Source: Flavobacterium reichenbachii (GTDB lineage: Bacteria; Bacteroidota; Bacteroidia; Flavobacteriales; Flavobacteriaceae). Taken from it: a stretch of DNA of 64,000 nucleotides. Shown here piece after piece: positions 50,687-59,025 of this stretch. Under the pieces are notes generated by a model. The model saw only the letters and a program-made list of their open reading frames with translations. It was not told where the DNA came from and searched no databases. The position numbers and the translations under genes are program-made. Location: the NCBI RefSeq assembly GCF_002217435.1, contig NZ_MUHF01000008.1, positions 58,168 through 122,167 of the forward strand, written 5' to 3'. Position 1 is the stretch's first letter. Each line of letters begins with the position of its first letter.

Positions 50687-50866
50687 TTAAAGTTTTCCTT
50701 CATCTATTAACACATCTGCAATTGCATTTGCCTTTTTAAAAGCTTCGCCCGATCCTAAGTTTGTAAGTACAACAATAGCAGCTTTTTGGTCTGGAAAACG
50801 AATTAATTGAGTACTAATTCCATAATCACCGTCGTCCCACGCAACATAGTTATAACTTCGATATCT
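50687..50866 (-). pseudogene. C-terminal relic of a serine hydrolase (class C beta-lactamase family)
   Basis: On the minus strand a 59-codon frame closes at 50687 and ends DVLIDEGKL; it contains YNYVAWDDGDYGISTQLIRF and AAIVVLTNLGSGEAFKKA, which match the last part of Bacteroidota serine hydrolases such as the 25804 gene. A stop at 50867 closes it upstream and no start or catalytic part remains within the gap, so it is a 5'-truncated remnant. Confidence 0.7.
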
Positions 50867-50947
50867 CTATAATAGGTGCACTTCTAAGATGCTTTCACAA
50901 TCTTACAAAACTGCTATCATAATTATTAATATCTTGGCTTGAGTCTT

Positions 50948-51766
50948 TTAATTATGTAATTGATTTTTGAGTGCGTAAAGCTTGCTTCTAAGGTTTCTCA
51001 ACATTAACGGATCGGAAACTTTTCCTCTAACCCTTTCTAAAGAAATGGTTTTTCCGATAGTCATCTTCAAAGTATGTCCTTGTTTATTAAACAATTCCGA
51101 AATTAGTTTAGAGGTTTGGAGCATTGGATGAATTGATTTTAACATACTAAAGAAAAAACCATTATTTCCATGAAAATATATTGGCAGCACCGGCACATCT
51201 GCTTTGCAGATAATTTTTCCCACCACAGGATGCCATTCCGGATCTGTGATTTCACTGGTCTTAAAATTATAAGATGATACTTCTCCTGCAGGAAATATAG
51301 CAACTGGAGTACCTTCTGATAAAGCTTTAAGAGTCATTTTTAATCCCGTGATGCTGGCAGAATTCTGTATATTTTCAAATGGATTCACTGCAATAATGCA
51401 CTTTTCAAGATTTGGAATTTCCTTTAATAAAAAATTTCCCATATACATTGTATCAGGGCGCCTTTTCGCAATTGTACTTAATAAAGCTAATGATTCGATT
51501 CCTCCATAAGGATGATTGGCAACCACTATAAATGCTCCTTCACTAGGAATATTTAGTAATTCAGCGGCATCAAATTCGACTTTTACACCAATGTTCGTTA
51601 AAACATAATCGGCAAATTCTGCACCTTCAAGATTACCTGCTTCTTTTACAATAGCATTTAAATTATTAATTTTCATTACTTTCATTAAATAAGAGGATAA
51701 TCCGGGTATTGGAATTTTAGAAAGGCCGGCCGCTTCAGAAAATTTTTCCTTGGATATCAATGTCAT
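50948..51766 (-). CDS. Lysophospholipid acyltransferase-family protein
   Basis: 272 residues. PlsC-like motif 1 appears as VVANHPYGGIESLALL (about 83-98), where the usual H-x-x-x-x-D is H-x-x-x-x-E; motif 3 region is FPAGEVSS (about 158-165), with PVLPIYFHGNNGFFFS after it. This family transfers acyl chains from acyl-ACP or acyl-CoA to lysophosphatidate or related lysolipids such as lyso-ornithine lipids at the inner membrane. The altered motif 1 suggests a subfamily other than canonical PlsC. Gene is single, with a long upstream gap. Confidence 0.82.
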   Translation of the reverse strand: MTLISKEKFSEAAGLSKIPIPGLSSYLMKVMKINNLNAIVKEAGNLEGAEFADYVLTNIGVKVEFDAAELLNIPSEGAFIVVANHPYGGIESLALLSTIAKRRPDTMYMGNFLLKEIPNLEKCIIAVNPFENIQNSASITGLKMTLKALSEGTPVAIFPAGEVSSYNFKTSEITDPEWHPVVGKIICKADVPVLPIYFHGNNGFFFSMLKSIHPMLQTSKLISELFNKQGHTLKMTIGKTISLERVRGKVSDPLMLRNLRSKLYALKNQLHN

Positions 51767-52285
51767 ATGCTATATTTGTTAAGTTTGGATTTGAAAACTA
51801 ATAAAAAACCTGAAATGAATTGGAATTAGCAATGGTATTATTATACTGCTTTTGGTAAGGAAATAAGCTTTGTTATCTTCATATTCTTTAGCACAATATG
51901 GGGTAAAGATAGTCTGATTTTATATGCAAGCATTCAATATTTCAAATAAAACAAATATAAATAGTAAGGATGTTTTTCTTATATTGCGAATCTGCCGTTT
52001 TAGTGAATGTCTAAATTCAATAAACATAAGGATTTATTAATCAATCAAAACCATAAAAAACTTTAATCAATAAATTGCAGACTTATATTCTTGTAAACCT
52101 AAGATTACATAAAAGATTATACCTCAAGCAGAATCACTCAAAATTCTTTACAGCACCGTCTTATAACTATAAAGTTTTAGAGGTATTGACTACTCTTCTT
52201 AAAATCAGTTTTATAAATATTTAATGAGATTAGCAGATTGAGAGTAAAATAGATTCATAATCCAAAATTATCAAGATTAAGATTT
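51767..52285. other. 519-base intergenic region
   Basis: AT-rich; contains the promoter of the acyltransferase gene and the 3' end region of the HxlR gene. No frame, RNA gene or terminator stem was recognised. Confidence 0.45.
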
Positions 52286-52657
52286 TTATTTCCTCATGCT
52301 TTCTTTGATTTTCTCTCTATGCATTTTGCCCCAGTTACTAAGCTCATATATTACATTTTTTAAGGTTCGGCTGTAATCAGTTGCTTCGTAGATAATAGTA
52401 ACAGGAATGGTTGGATTTACAGTACGTTTAATAAAATCATTCAATTCCAGGTCTTTGAGTTCTTTTGCTAAAATCTTTGGTGATATTCCTTCGATTTCTT
52501 TTTTTATTTCGTTAAAACGTTTTGGAGATTGAATGAGACTAAGAATTAAAGCAATCTTCCATTTTCCATTTAAAACATATAGTGCATCTATAATATTCCT
52601 TAGTGATCCTGCGCATTCATCTTTAGTGGGAAGCTCCTGTTTTTCAAGTGTTTTCAT
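52286..52657 (-). CDS. HxlR-family transcriptional regulator (second)
   Basis: 123 residues. Winged helix with the family hallmark NGKWKIALILSLIQSPKRFNEIKKE (about 30-54), then SPKILAKELKDLELNDFIKR. A single Cys at position 15 (ECAGSL) lies before the DNA-binding domain, where redox-sensing Cys are found in several HxlR proteins. It is divergent from an azoreductase gene with a palindrome in between, so it most likely represses azoR-type genes. Confidence 0.9.
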   Translation of the reverse strand: MKTLEKQELPTKDECAGSLRNIIDALYVLNGKWKIALILSLIQSPKRFNEIKKEIEGISPKILAKELKDLELNDFIKRTVNPTIPVTIIYEATDYSRTLKNVIYELSNWGKMHREKIKESMRK

Positions 52658-52691
52658 AAAAACAAAGATACAAACTTTCCTAAAAGTAACT

Positions 52692-52709
52692 AGTTTCCTT
52701 TAGGAAACT
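52692..52709. promoter_or_regulatory. Perfect palindrome, candidate HxlR operator
   Basis: AGTTTCCTTTAGGAAACT has 8-bp perfect arms (AGTTTCCT/AGGAAACT) around a TT centre. A related half, ACTTTCCTAAAAGT, stands just to its left (52672-52685). Both lie in the 174-base gap between the HxlR gene and the azoreductase gene. Confidence 0.75.
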
Positions 52710-52831
52710 GCACTCTTTTAAACAGCTTGGAACTGTAACTTTGCTCAAAATAAATGCTATATCTCTAGATATTATTCTTAATTGTTAAATAAATATTAGA
52801 GTATAAAAATAAACTTAAAAACCTATAAGCT

Positions 52832-53437
52832 ATGAAACACATTCTTCATTTAATGTCAAGCATTCAGCCAAAAGATTCATACAGTATTAAGCTGGGAAAA
52901 GCCGTTATCGAAAAGATTCAGGAAAAGTACCCAAACAGCACATTGGAGGAATCAAATCTCGTTGATCTTGAGATACCGCATCTTAATTCTGAATCACTTC
53001 GAAAATTATTCACTCCTGCAGATTTTCTAAGCGAAGAAGAAAAAAAATCGAATGCGTTTTCTAATAATTTACTGCAACAATTACAAGCTGCAGATATCAT
53101 TGTTATTGGTGCTCCACTTTACAATTTCACAATCCATTCTGCACTAAAAGCATGGATCGACCATATTACAAGACCTGGAGTAACTTTTGGATACGGTGAG
53201 GATGGACGGCCAATCGGGTTGGTGACGGGAAAAAAAATATATGTAGCAATGTCTTCCGGAGGTGTTTATTCAGAAGGTCCCGGTCAGGTCAATGATTTTG
53301 TAGTTCCTTATTTAAAGGCTTTCCTCGGATTCTTAGGCATGACAGATCTTACAGCATTTCGGGCAGAAGGATTAAAAGTCTCAGAATTAAAGGAACATGC
53401 TCTAAGTAAAGCAATTGACAGTATAGTGATTGATTAA
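52832..53437 (+). CDS. azoR: FMN-dependent NADH-azoreductase (AzoR-like)
   Basis: 201 residues of the AzoR family: the N-terminal strand MKHILHLMSSIQPKDSYS, the FMN-binding IVIGAPLYNFTIHSALKAWIDHI and the stretch TRPGVTFGYGEDGRPIGLVT are characteristic. It reduces azo compounds and quinones with NADH through FMN, with two-electron chemistry that avoids semiquinones. The gene is divergent from an HxlR regulator gene, so quinone- or azo-induced expression is likely. Length and all motifs look complete. Confidence 0.9.
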   Translation: MKHILHLMSSIQPKDSYSIKLGKAVIEKIQEKYPNSTLEESNLVDLEIPHLNSESLRKLFTPADFLSEEEKKSNAFSNNLLQQLQAADIIVIGAPLYNFTIHSALKAWIDHITRPGVTFGYGEDGRPIGLVTGKKIYVAMSSGGVYSEGPGQVNDFVVPYLKAFLGFLGMTDLTAFRAEGLKVSELKEHALSKAIDSIVID

Positions 53438-53474
53438 ACTATTTATAGGATGAGACAATTTTGCTTGTAATGAA

Positions 53475-53512
53475 AACCGTCCACATAATTGGTGTAAGGT
53501 TATATTGTTTTC
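53475..53512 (-). pseudogene. 38-base scrap of an rhs core gene
   Basis: The sequence (plus strand starting AACCGTCCACATAATTGGTG) repeats the part of the rhs gene near 56004-56043 except for a 2-base deletion, and is joined directly to the hairpin of R2. It is what is left of another rhs copy after deletion. Confidence 0.8.
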
Positions 53513-53611
53513 AAAAGCCACTCCGTTATGAAATGGCTTTTGAATTTTGATTATCTTTGTCGGCACAGATTGCAAATCTGCGCTATTGCTACGCATATCC
53601 GAGCGGTTGGG
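53511..53611. repeat. Rhs-zone repeat, copy R2
   Basis: Carries the hairpin (minus reading: GCCATTTCATAACGGAGTGGC) and the second imperfect palindrome GGCACAGATTGCAAATCTGCGC, ending near GAGCGGTTGG. It shares most bases with R4 and the right half of R1. Confidence 0.85.
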
Positions 53612-53762
53612 TATCAAATATCTTCCAGTACAGTACTTATATACATGCGGGAATTAAAACTTTATATTTCAGTAAAAAAGTATAAATCAAAGACTTAAAA
53701 ATAATGCTAATTTGACTCATCTTTCTAATCATTTACCAGTATTATTCCATTACCGACAGAAA

Positions 53763-53990
53763 TTAACTTTCCTTATTTAAAATGCTTAGCGCTGTCGAGG
53801 TACAAATAATACAACTAAATCTTAAAAAAATCGTTTGTATTGTATCCTGTAATGCAGATTTTTTATTTAAAATTGAACATGAAAATAAAATTTTATTCCC
53901 GATTATTGCCCCTTCATTATGCGGTATAAAGTCTTCAACAATGTTTTTATTTACACAATTTTTAGCGTATTGACCATTGTTGTCCTCCAC
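53763..53990 (-). CDS. Doubtful 75-residue ORF
   Basis: Start MEDNNGQYAKNCVNKN, end ALSILNKES. I recognise no family and another frame of similar length lies on the opposite strand. Position within the cassette graveyard is compatible with a degenerated immunity gene, but it could be chance. Confidence 0.2.
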   Translation of the reverse strand: MEDNNGQYAKNCVNKNIVEDFIPHNEGAIIGNKILFSCSILNKKSALQDTIQTIFLRFSCIICTSTALSILNKES

Positions 53991-54153
53991 TATTCAATAT
54001 AGCATTGTTTGATTCAATCCATTTGATTGCAGATTCAGAACAATAATAGTTCTTAGAATATTTTTTTTAATCTTTCGAAATATCACCAACACATCTGAAA
54101 CACCTTGTCTGGTTTGACTCCATTTTTTTTGATTTACGGCATTATAATATAAA

Positions 54154-54175
54154 AAAACAGCCTAAAGGCTGTTTT
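54154..54175. terminator. Orphan bidirectional terminator
   Basis: AAAACAGCCT and AGGCTGTTTT are exact reverse complements with a 2-base centre, flanked by A and T runs. No intact gene ends near it; it is a leftover of a lost gene. Confidence 0.8.
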
Positions 54176-54666
54176 AATTTTCATGCGATATTAATATAAA
54201 TATCTGATTTTCTGTGAATTTGAGAGGCAATAATTAACCACCAACACATCTGATACATTACCGGTATTAACCAGATGAAAAAATATTTCTTTAACTACTT
54301 TATTTTAAATTTCTTCTTGAAAACACTATAATATTTATCATCTTTAAATTCGACAAATTTTTTTTTAAATATTTTTCTGGCTAGGTAAATATGTGTTCCA
54401 AAATGACACACTGGTCAGTAGAATTTGAAAAACTGTAGAGTTTTCACTTGGAACACGGATGGTATCGGTTGGTATAAGTACACAATTTTATAGTACGGGG
54501 AGGTAATTTGAACCTAAAATCTCGGTCTCTGATATCAAAACAGCCGATACAGGGAGGGAGGATATTCTAAATACTATTTTTCAAATTTATTTAGATACCG
54601 TAGCAGATGCAGGCTAACATGAATTCTATTTTAGCAGTTTAGTACACTTTGAAACGCTATAAAAGC

Positions 54667-54694
54667 AAAAGCCACTCCGTAATGGAATGGCTGT
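54667..54694 (-). terminator. Repeat R3: hairpin after the small membrane protein gene
   Basis: AAAGCCACTCCGTAATGGAA (continuing TGGCTGTG) is the hairpin part of the zone repeat. Read on the minus strand, AGCCATTCC and GGAGTGGCT pair and are followed by TTTGCTTTT, so it can act as rho-independent terminator 20 bases after the stop at 54714. Confidence 0.75.
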
Positions 54695-54713
54695 GCTATA
54701 AATTAAATAATTT

Positions 54714-54908
54714 CTATTTTGAAAGTATCCTTATTAAAAAGGAGATTAGTCCTATTACTATACCAAATATAACAACTCCGATAAATACTTTAAACATAAT
54801 TTCGAAATCAAAATAAACAAAACCTGCAATTGTCAATAATATAACTCCGAGCAATATATTTATTACATCAGGGTTTTCATCAATATATTTTTTTATTTTT
54901 TTCATCAT
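54714..54908 (-). CDS. Small two-helix membrane protein, candidate immunity protein
   Basis: 64 residues with two hydrophobic segments (about 17-31 and 34-59, INILLGVILLTIAGFVYF and VFIGVVIFGIVIGLISFLI). Its ATG overlaps the TGA of the extended rhs frame by ATGA, a translational coupling usual for toxin-immunity pairs. Followed by an R3 hairpin. No known family recognised; the function as immunity protein is inferred from the coupling and the typical rhs-tip/immunity order. A membrane immunity would fit a membrane-acting toxin. Confidence 0.6.
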   Translation of the reverse strand: MMKKIKKYIDENPDVINILLGVILLTIAGFVYFDFEIMFKVFIGVVIFGIVIGLISFLIRILSK

Positions 54909-56107
54909 TTCTTCTCTACTTCTTTTTTTATTTTATTTGCAACTGTCGATGCAGTACCAGATGAAACGGCAGCTGATACCGCAGCTCTTTTTCCGACATA
55001 ACTTTCCTATTTCTTTGTTGCCCCACTGACATTTGCTTTCGCTTTAGAAGCCACATTAGATTTTCCGCGAGCTATATTCTTTTCAGTGTTAACTGCAGCT
55101 GTCAATTTTTTACCTGTTGAAGAGTTTAGCACTTTCTTTTCTATTTTACCAGCAATTCCAGCCGCTAACCTTCCTGCTCCAACGTCAACAAGTGTACTCC
55201 CTACTGAGATTTTGCCATCTTTAATTGCTTGACTTGCGACACTAACTCCCGTATCTGTAGCTACATCAACAGCTATTTTCACTCCTCTAGCAGCATTTTT
55301 ATACTGATTTAGAGATGAGATTCCTCCACTCAAAGCTCCTGCACCAGCTGAAACTGCTATAGAGGTTAAACTTACATCAGTCCAAGCACGAGAACCAGAT
55401 TTACCTCCTGCATAGTTAACAGCTACTTGTAATCCATAATCAACAGCAGCTCCAATTACTGCTCCCCATATACAAGAAGGACATCTTCCATCTGGGTCAT
55501 CAAAGCTTACAGGATTATTATATCCATAACCGTAAGGATTTAAATTGTCTGTATTATATATACCACCACCAACTTCGAAGTCATTGATAATAGACATATA
55601 CACTGCTTCCTTATCATCTTCATCTACATCATTAATATCGTGAGCAAATTTTAAATCATTTAATAATGGGTCAGATTGTGACCAACGTCCAATATCTGGC
55701 ATGTAATTCCTCCAGCCATAATCATACATGTTCAGTCCCAGCTCATCTTGGAGCTCTTTGCCGTTGTACTTATACTTATTATTAGTCCCTTCATAAACAC
55801 TGTATCCATTGTGTTTTAATCCAAAAGGATAATAATTGTTCTCATCAATAATTTCCAGAACGTTTAAGGCGTTTTTAGTATAACTGACCCTGATGTTTCC
55901 TAAATGATCCTTGTACTGAAAGACATAGGAAAGCGCACCGTTGTCGTTTTTCACATAACCTTCTGCCGTGGGGAAAAACTCCAGAACATTTTCCTTGTAC
56001 TGATAACCGTCCACATAATTGGTGTGTAAGGTTATATTGTTTTCGGTTACATTTTTCTCCAGTTTCTGCCCCGAGGCATTGTAAATATACTCAATACTGC
56101 CTGATGG
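54905..56107 (-). pseudogene. Orphan Rhs C-terminal tip with premature amber stop
   Basis: Open from a stop at 56108 to an in-frame TAG at 55007-55009, and in the same frame beyond the TAG for 33 more codons to a TGA at 54905. It has the Rhs core end (NNYYPFGLKHNGYS, YKYNGKELQDELGLNMYDYG, then NPYGYGYNNPVSFDDPDG) followed by a Gly/Ala-rich C-terminal part (RCPSCIWGAVIGAAVDYGLQ onward). The large N-terminal repeat region of an active Rhs protein (usually more than 1000 residues) is missing and so is any signal or PAAR/VgrG domain. So it is an orphan tip; the start used in some annotations would be the GTG at 56012-56014. The TAG shortens it further. Confidence 0.85.
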
Positions 56108-56233
56108 TTATATTTAATCTAGTATAGATCACATAAATTTATTGCTGTGAATTTCTTGATTATATTTCTTGGCAGAATATAATTTTTCAACTTATTTTAT
56201 ATAAAGAATTTCTAACAGCAATTTTTTATAAGC

Positions 56234-56405
56234 AACACTTCACAGAACGGGCGATATTAATAATTCAAAATCTGTTTGCTAAAAATGCAATAACTATATA
56301 AAATCCAAAAACCACTCCCTTATGGAATGGCTTTTGGCTTTTGATTCTCTTTGTCGGCAAAGATTGCAAATCTGCGCTATCGTTACGCATATCCTAGCGG
56401 TCGGG
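56234..56405. repeat. Rhs-zone repeat, copy R4
   Basis: About 172 bases from AACACTTCACAGAACGGGCG to CTAGCGGTCGGG, the fullest copy together with R1. It contains the hairpin ACCACTCCCTTATGGAATGG and the second imperfect palindrome around AAGATTGCAAATCTGCGC. On the minus strand it directly follows the small gene at 56431, so it forms its 3' untranslated region and terminator. Confidence 0.85.
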
Positions 56406-56430
56406 GTTCTCTACAAGAACACAGAAAAAT

Positions 56431-56733
56431 CTAAAATTTAATATAAAATGCTGTTTTATTTAAATCATTATCATACATAAGTAGCATATTAAAGTAACAT
56501 CCTATCAAGTAAACATCTTTTTCTAAAACAGGATTGTCTTCAGATTTATTTCGTACAAATTTTATTTTATTTTTAATTAAAACAAAGTCTTGATCGTAAC
56601 CTATAGGGTCACCTAAATAACTACCCCCACTATAACTCCATCCTGCTTTAAGCCTATATTCCATAAACAATAATCTATCAAATAATAGAATAAAAAGTAA
56701 TAAACTGCAAATGATTAAAATCTTCTTTTTCAT
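56431..56733 (-). CDS. Small membrane-anchored protein of the rhs zone, candidate immunity protein
   Basis: 100 residues from the ATG at 56731-56733 (an upstream ATG at 56793 would add 20 polar residues and hide the signal anchor, so the inner start is preferred). Hydrophobic N-terminal segment KILIICSLLLFILLFDRLLF, then a soluble part with GWSYSGGSYLGDPIGYDQDF. No family recognised. It lies upstream of the R4 repeat that separates it from the rhs tip, as an immunity gene of a displaced toxin would. Confidence 0.55.
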   Translation of the reverse strand: MKKKILIICSLLLFILLFDRLLFMEYRLKAGWSYSGGSYLGDPIGYDQDFVLIKNKIKFVRNKSEDNPVLEKDVYLIGCYFNMLLMYDNDLNKTAFYIKF

Positions 56734-56972
56734 CTTATCTTTTCGTACCTGGTTGGTGTGAATATCCCGTAAATTTACTTGATATATTGACAAATTCTCA
56801 ATTTTAATAATTATGTTCTAAACAAGATTCTTCATAAACCTATTTACCTTTTTCTTCTCCATTATCTAAATAGCTCTTAATTGGATTATAATTTATATTT
56901 TAAAAGTTTTTCTATAGATTCAACACCATTTTATAAAAACCTAATCTGAAACACTATTATTCATTAATAGAC

Positions 56973-57401
56973 TTAATTAAACCAATTACTCCAAAATGGT
57001 GGTGGATTATTCAACTCTCCTAAAATTATAATTAAAAAAAGAAAACCAAATATTGAAATTATCACATAAATACCAGCAATAAAATTTAATTTCTTAACTA
57101 GATTTCGATCTTTATTGTTAAGTGAATCTTCTATTTCTTCAATATTTACATATTTATTATATCTAATAATAACTAATAACAATACAGGCAATGACACAAA
57201 TAGTGTATTCCATTTATTATCAAAAAAAGATAATTTAAATATTTCTTGAATTAAAATTATAATAGTTACTAAATTTAATGATAGGCATACCGAAGTAAGA
57301 GCTTGTCCTGAAAACTCATTTAAATCCTTTTCATTTCTTCTATAAAATGCGTAGCAATTATAGTAAACTAAATCAATAAAATATATTTTTTTATTCTCCA
57401 T
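56973..57401 (-). CDS. Hypothetical four-helix membrane protein of the rhs zone
   Basis: 142 residues with four hydrophobic segments (about 35-54, 65-79, 104-125; a weaker one near the N-terminus) separated by charged loops (NKYVNIEEIEDSLNNKDRN). No conserved catalytic pattern and no family recognised. The base composition is as low in G+C as the neighbours in this zone and lower than the core genes. Candidate immunity protein or orphan membrane protein. Confidence 0.55.
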   Translation of the reverse strand: MENKKIYFIDLVYYNCYAFYRRNEKDLNEFSGQALTSVCLSLNLVTIIILIQEIFKLSFFDNKWNTLFVSLPVLLLVIIRYNKYVNIEEIEDSLNNKDRNLVKKLNFIAGIYVIISIFGFLFLIIILGELNNPPPFWSNWFN

Positions 57402-57553
57402 CTATTTGTTCTTGTATGTTTTTTTCCTACATCTTTACTTGTAGTTAATTGCGAAATCGAATTTACTAAAAAATAATTCGTACAGAAAACAACTATAATA
57501 ATTAATAATATTAACGCACTTAATCTTAGCAATTTTTCTTTATTTTTTATCAT
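57368..57553 (-). CDS. Small membrane ORF overlapping the 142-residue gene
   Basis: 61 residues: one N-terminal hydrophobic helix (LLRLSALILLIIIVVFCTNYFLV) and a basic tail (KKHTRTNRWRIKKYILL). Its end overlaps the start of the next gene by 34 bases in another frame, and the tail looks frameshifted, so it may be the remnant of a longer protein. No family recognised. Confidence 0.4.
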   Translation of the reverse strand: MIKNKEKLLRLSALILLIIIVVFCTNYFLVNSISQLTTSKDVGKKHTRTNRWRIKKYILLI

Positions 57554-57706
57554 TTTATTTTATTTTATTTAAAAGTCCCATACCCTTGTTTTTTTGTTTT
57601 TCGAAACCATATTATCTATCTGAACTTTAGGAGATGAACCGCTTAATATCTAAATATAAACCTCAGATCTTTCAAATTAGAATTATCGACATTTTGTAAT
57701 AGAATT

Positions 57707-57752
57707 AAACCACAGAACTCACCAGCTGTCTAGCCGGCAAGCTCTGTGGTTT
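57707..57752. terminator. Hairpin after the SDR gene
   Basis: AAACCACAGA and TCTGTGGTTT form a perfect 10-bp stem, extended inside by partial pairing. It lies 70 bases after the stop of the minus-strand SDR gene. Confidence 0.7.
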
Positions 57753-57821
57753 AAATATGTTTGAAAACCAGCCTTTATTTGATTATAATGTGATTTTGAA
57801 ATTTCTGGTAGAATTTTCACG

Positions 57822-58922
57822 TTACGGAATTATTTGATCGTTTCTTAAAAGTGTAAACAAATCAAAAAACGAATCTTTTGTACTTTTATAAACCGAAAAC
57901 CCTAGCTGTCTGCTCTTGGACATGTCGGTCATAACCTCTAATGGGCGTCCAAGATCAAGATCTGTGTGCCATGCAGATGCTAACGTATATAAATTGGTTT
58001 CTACTAATTGGTTTTCTTTTGCAATTTCTGTCCAAATTGACTGTTTTTCATTTAGTATTCCTTCCAAAGGTCTAATTTCACCATTATACCCTTCAAAATC
58101 AATGTCAAACCACTGTGCTATTTGGGGCCATAACCATTTCCAGCGGAAAACATCTCCATTTGTAATATTGAAAGCTTCTTTCCACGCATTTGGTGTTGTA
58201 GCAGCCCAAATTATTTGTTCTGCTAAAATCCCAGCATCTGTAACATCAGACAGCCCATTCCATTGTGCCTCTGAACCCGGCCAGATCAAAGGCAGACCTT
58301 CTTTTTTACAAATACTGGCATAAACTGCCAATGTTGTTCCCATATTCATTGCGTTCCCTATCGTTTTGCCAATAACGGTATGCGGTCTGTGTACATTCCA
58401 TGTAAATCCATCTCTTAATGCAACCTTATAAATCTCATCTTCCTGCGAATAATAAAAATTAGGCAGATCTAATCTCGGCATTTCTTCTCTTAATGGTGTT
58501 TCAGGAAGTGTTCCGGCCTTTGCATAGGCATCAAACGGCCCTAAATAATGCTTTAAACCCGTGACCAAAGAAACGTGCTGCACGGTTTTTTTGAAGGACA
58601 AAATATGCAGTAGGTTATGGATCATAGCACTGTTAATCCTGATATTTTCTTCTTCCGTATCATTTCGCATCCATGTAGTAAAGAAAACATGGGTGGGCGA
58701 AATATCTTTTAAAGCAGCTGCTAAAGATTCTTCATTAAGTAAATCTGCCGCAATTGGATGTAACCCTTCAACATTATTATTTGGATTACGCGAAAGTCCA
58801 AAAACAGTCCATTGTTTTTCTATAAGTTTTAAAGCGAGATTGCTTCCTGTAATACCAGTTGCTCCTACTACTAAAGCAATATTGCCTGCAGCAGCTGATG
58901 TATTTAATTGCTGAGATACCAT
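57822..58922 (-). CDS. Atypical SDR / PRISE-like reductase
   Basis: 366 residues. Rossmann motif VVGATGITGSNLALKLI (about 18-34, GxxGxxG), then the GLKHYLGPFDAY segment with TYR/LYS region, and FYYSQEDEIYK with a Y near the expected catalytic site. This matches progesterone-5-beta-reductase/iridoid-synthase-like reductases that reduce activated C=C bonds of enones with NADPH, and their bacterial homologues. The gene lies 103 bases downstream of the end of a Crp/Fnr regulator gene with a perfect FNR-type box in the gap. Its biological substrate is unknown. Confidence 0.85.
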   Translation of the reverse strand: MVSQQLNTSAAAGNIALVVGATGITGSNLALKLIEKQWTVFGLSRNPNNNVEGLHPIAADLLNEESLAAALKDISPTHVFFTTWMRNDTEEENIRINSAMIHNLLHILSFKKTVQHVSLVTGLKHYLGPFDAYAKAGTLPETPLREEMPRLDLPNFYYSQEDEIYKVALRDGFTWNVHRPHTVIGKTIGNAMNMGTTLAVYASICKKEGLPLIWPGSEAQWNGLSDVTDAGILAEQIIWAATTPNAWKEAFNITNGDVFRWKWLWPQIAQWFDIDFEGYNGEIRPLEGILNEKQSIWTEIAKENQLVETNLYTLASAWHTDLDLGRPLEVMTDMSKSRQLGFSVYKSTKDSFFDLFTLLRNDQIIP

Positions 58923-58939
58923 ATAATTTTATTTTTCCA

Positions 58940-58947
58940 CAAAATTA
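58940..58947 (-). promoter_or_regulatory. -7 promoter element of the SDR gene
   Basis: On the minus strand TAATTTTG fits TAnnTTTG exactly, 18 bases before the ATG. There is no TTTG at the -33 spacing, which is consistent with an activated promoter. Confidence 0.6.
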
Positions 58948-58992
58948 AATTAAACCCAGTTTCTTAAAGATGATCTAGAACAAGGAAACAGC

Positions 58993-59006
58993 TTGATCTA
59001 GATCAA
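58993..59006. promoter_or_regulatory. Perfect FNR-type box TTGATCTAGATCAA
   Basis: The 14-base palindrome equals the FNR consensus TTGAT-N4-ATCAA. Its centre is about 65 bases upstream of the transcription start expected from the -7 element. A half site GATCTAG stands at 58971-58977. The adjacent Crp/Fnr regulator has the matching E-x-x-S-R recognition residues. Confidence 0.75.
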
Positions 59007-59025
59007 TTATTTCAATTCAGGTTGG

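Larger units (their letters stand above)
50014..50947. other. 934-base gap with repeat copy R1 and a gene relic
   Basis: Apart from a 59-residue serine hydrolase relic (50687-50866) and repeat R1 (50446-50605) I see no gene. A short hairpin AGGGGCATTATAAATGCCCT (50095-50114) is present near the left end. Confidence 0.6.
53438..54713. other. 1.28-kb degenerate region with repeats R2 and R3, an Rhs scrap and old terminator
   Basis: No complete gene. From left to right it holds an Rhs scrap (53475-53512), R2 (53511-53611), a doubtful 75-codon frame on minus (53763-53990), direct repeats CACCAACACATCTGA at 54084-54098 and 54239-54253, a perfect terminator palindrome at 54154-54175, and R3 (54667-54694). 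The rest looks like remains of lost toxin/immunity cassettes, judging from position only. Confidence 0.6.

Noticed and set aside
53782..53973. 63-codon plus-strand frame in the rhs zone
   Set aside because: Overlaps another doubtful frame on the other strand; neither has a recognised family, and the plus frame has no plausible leader.
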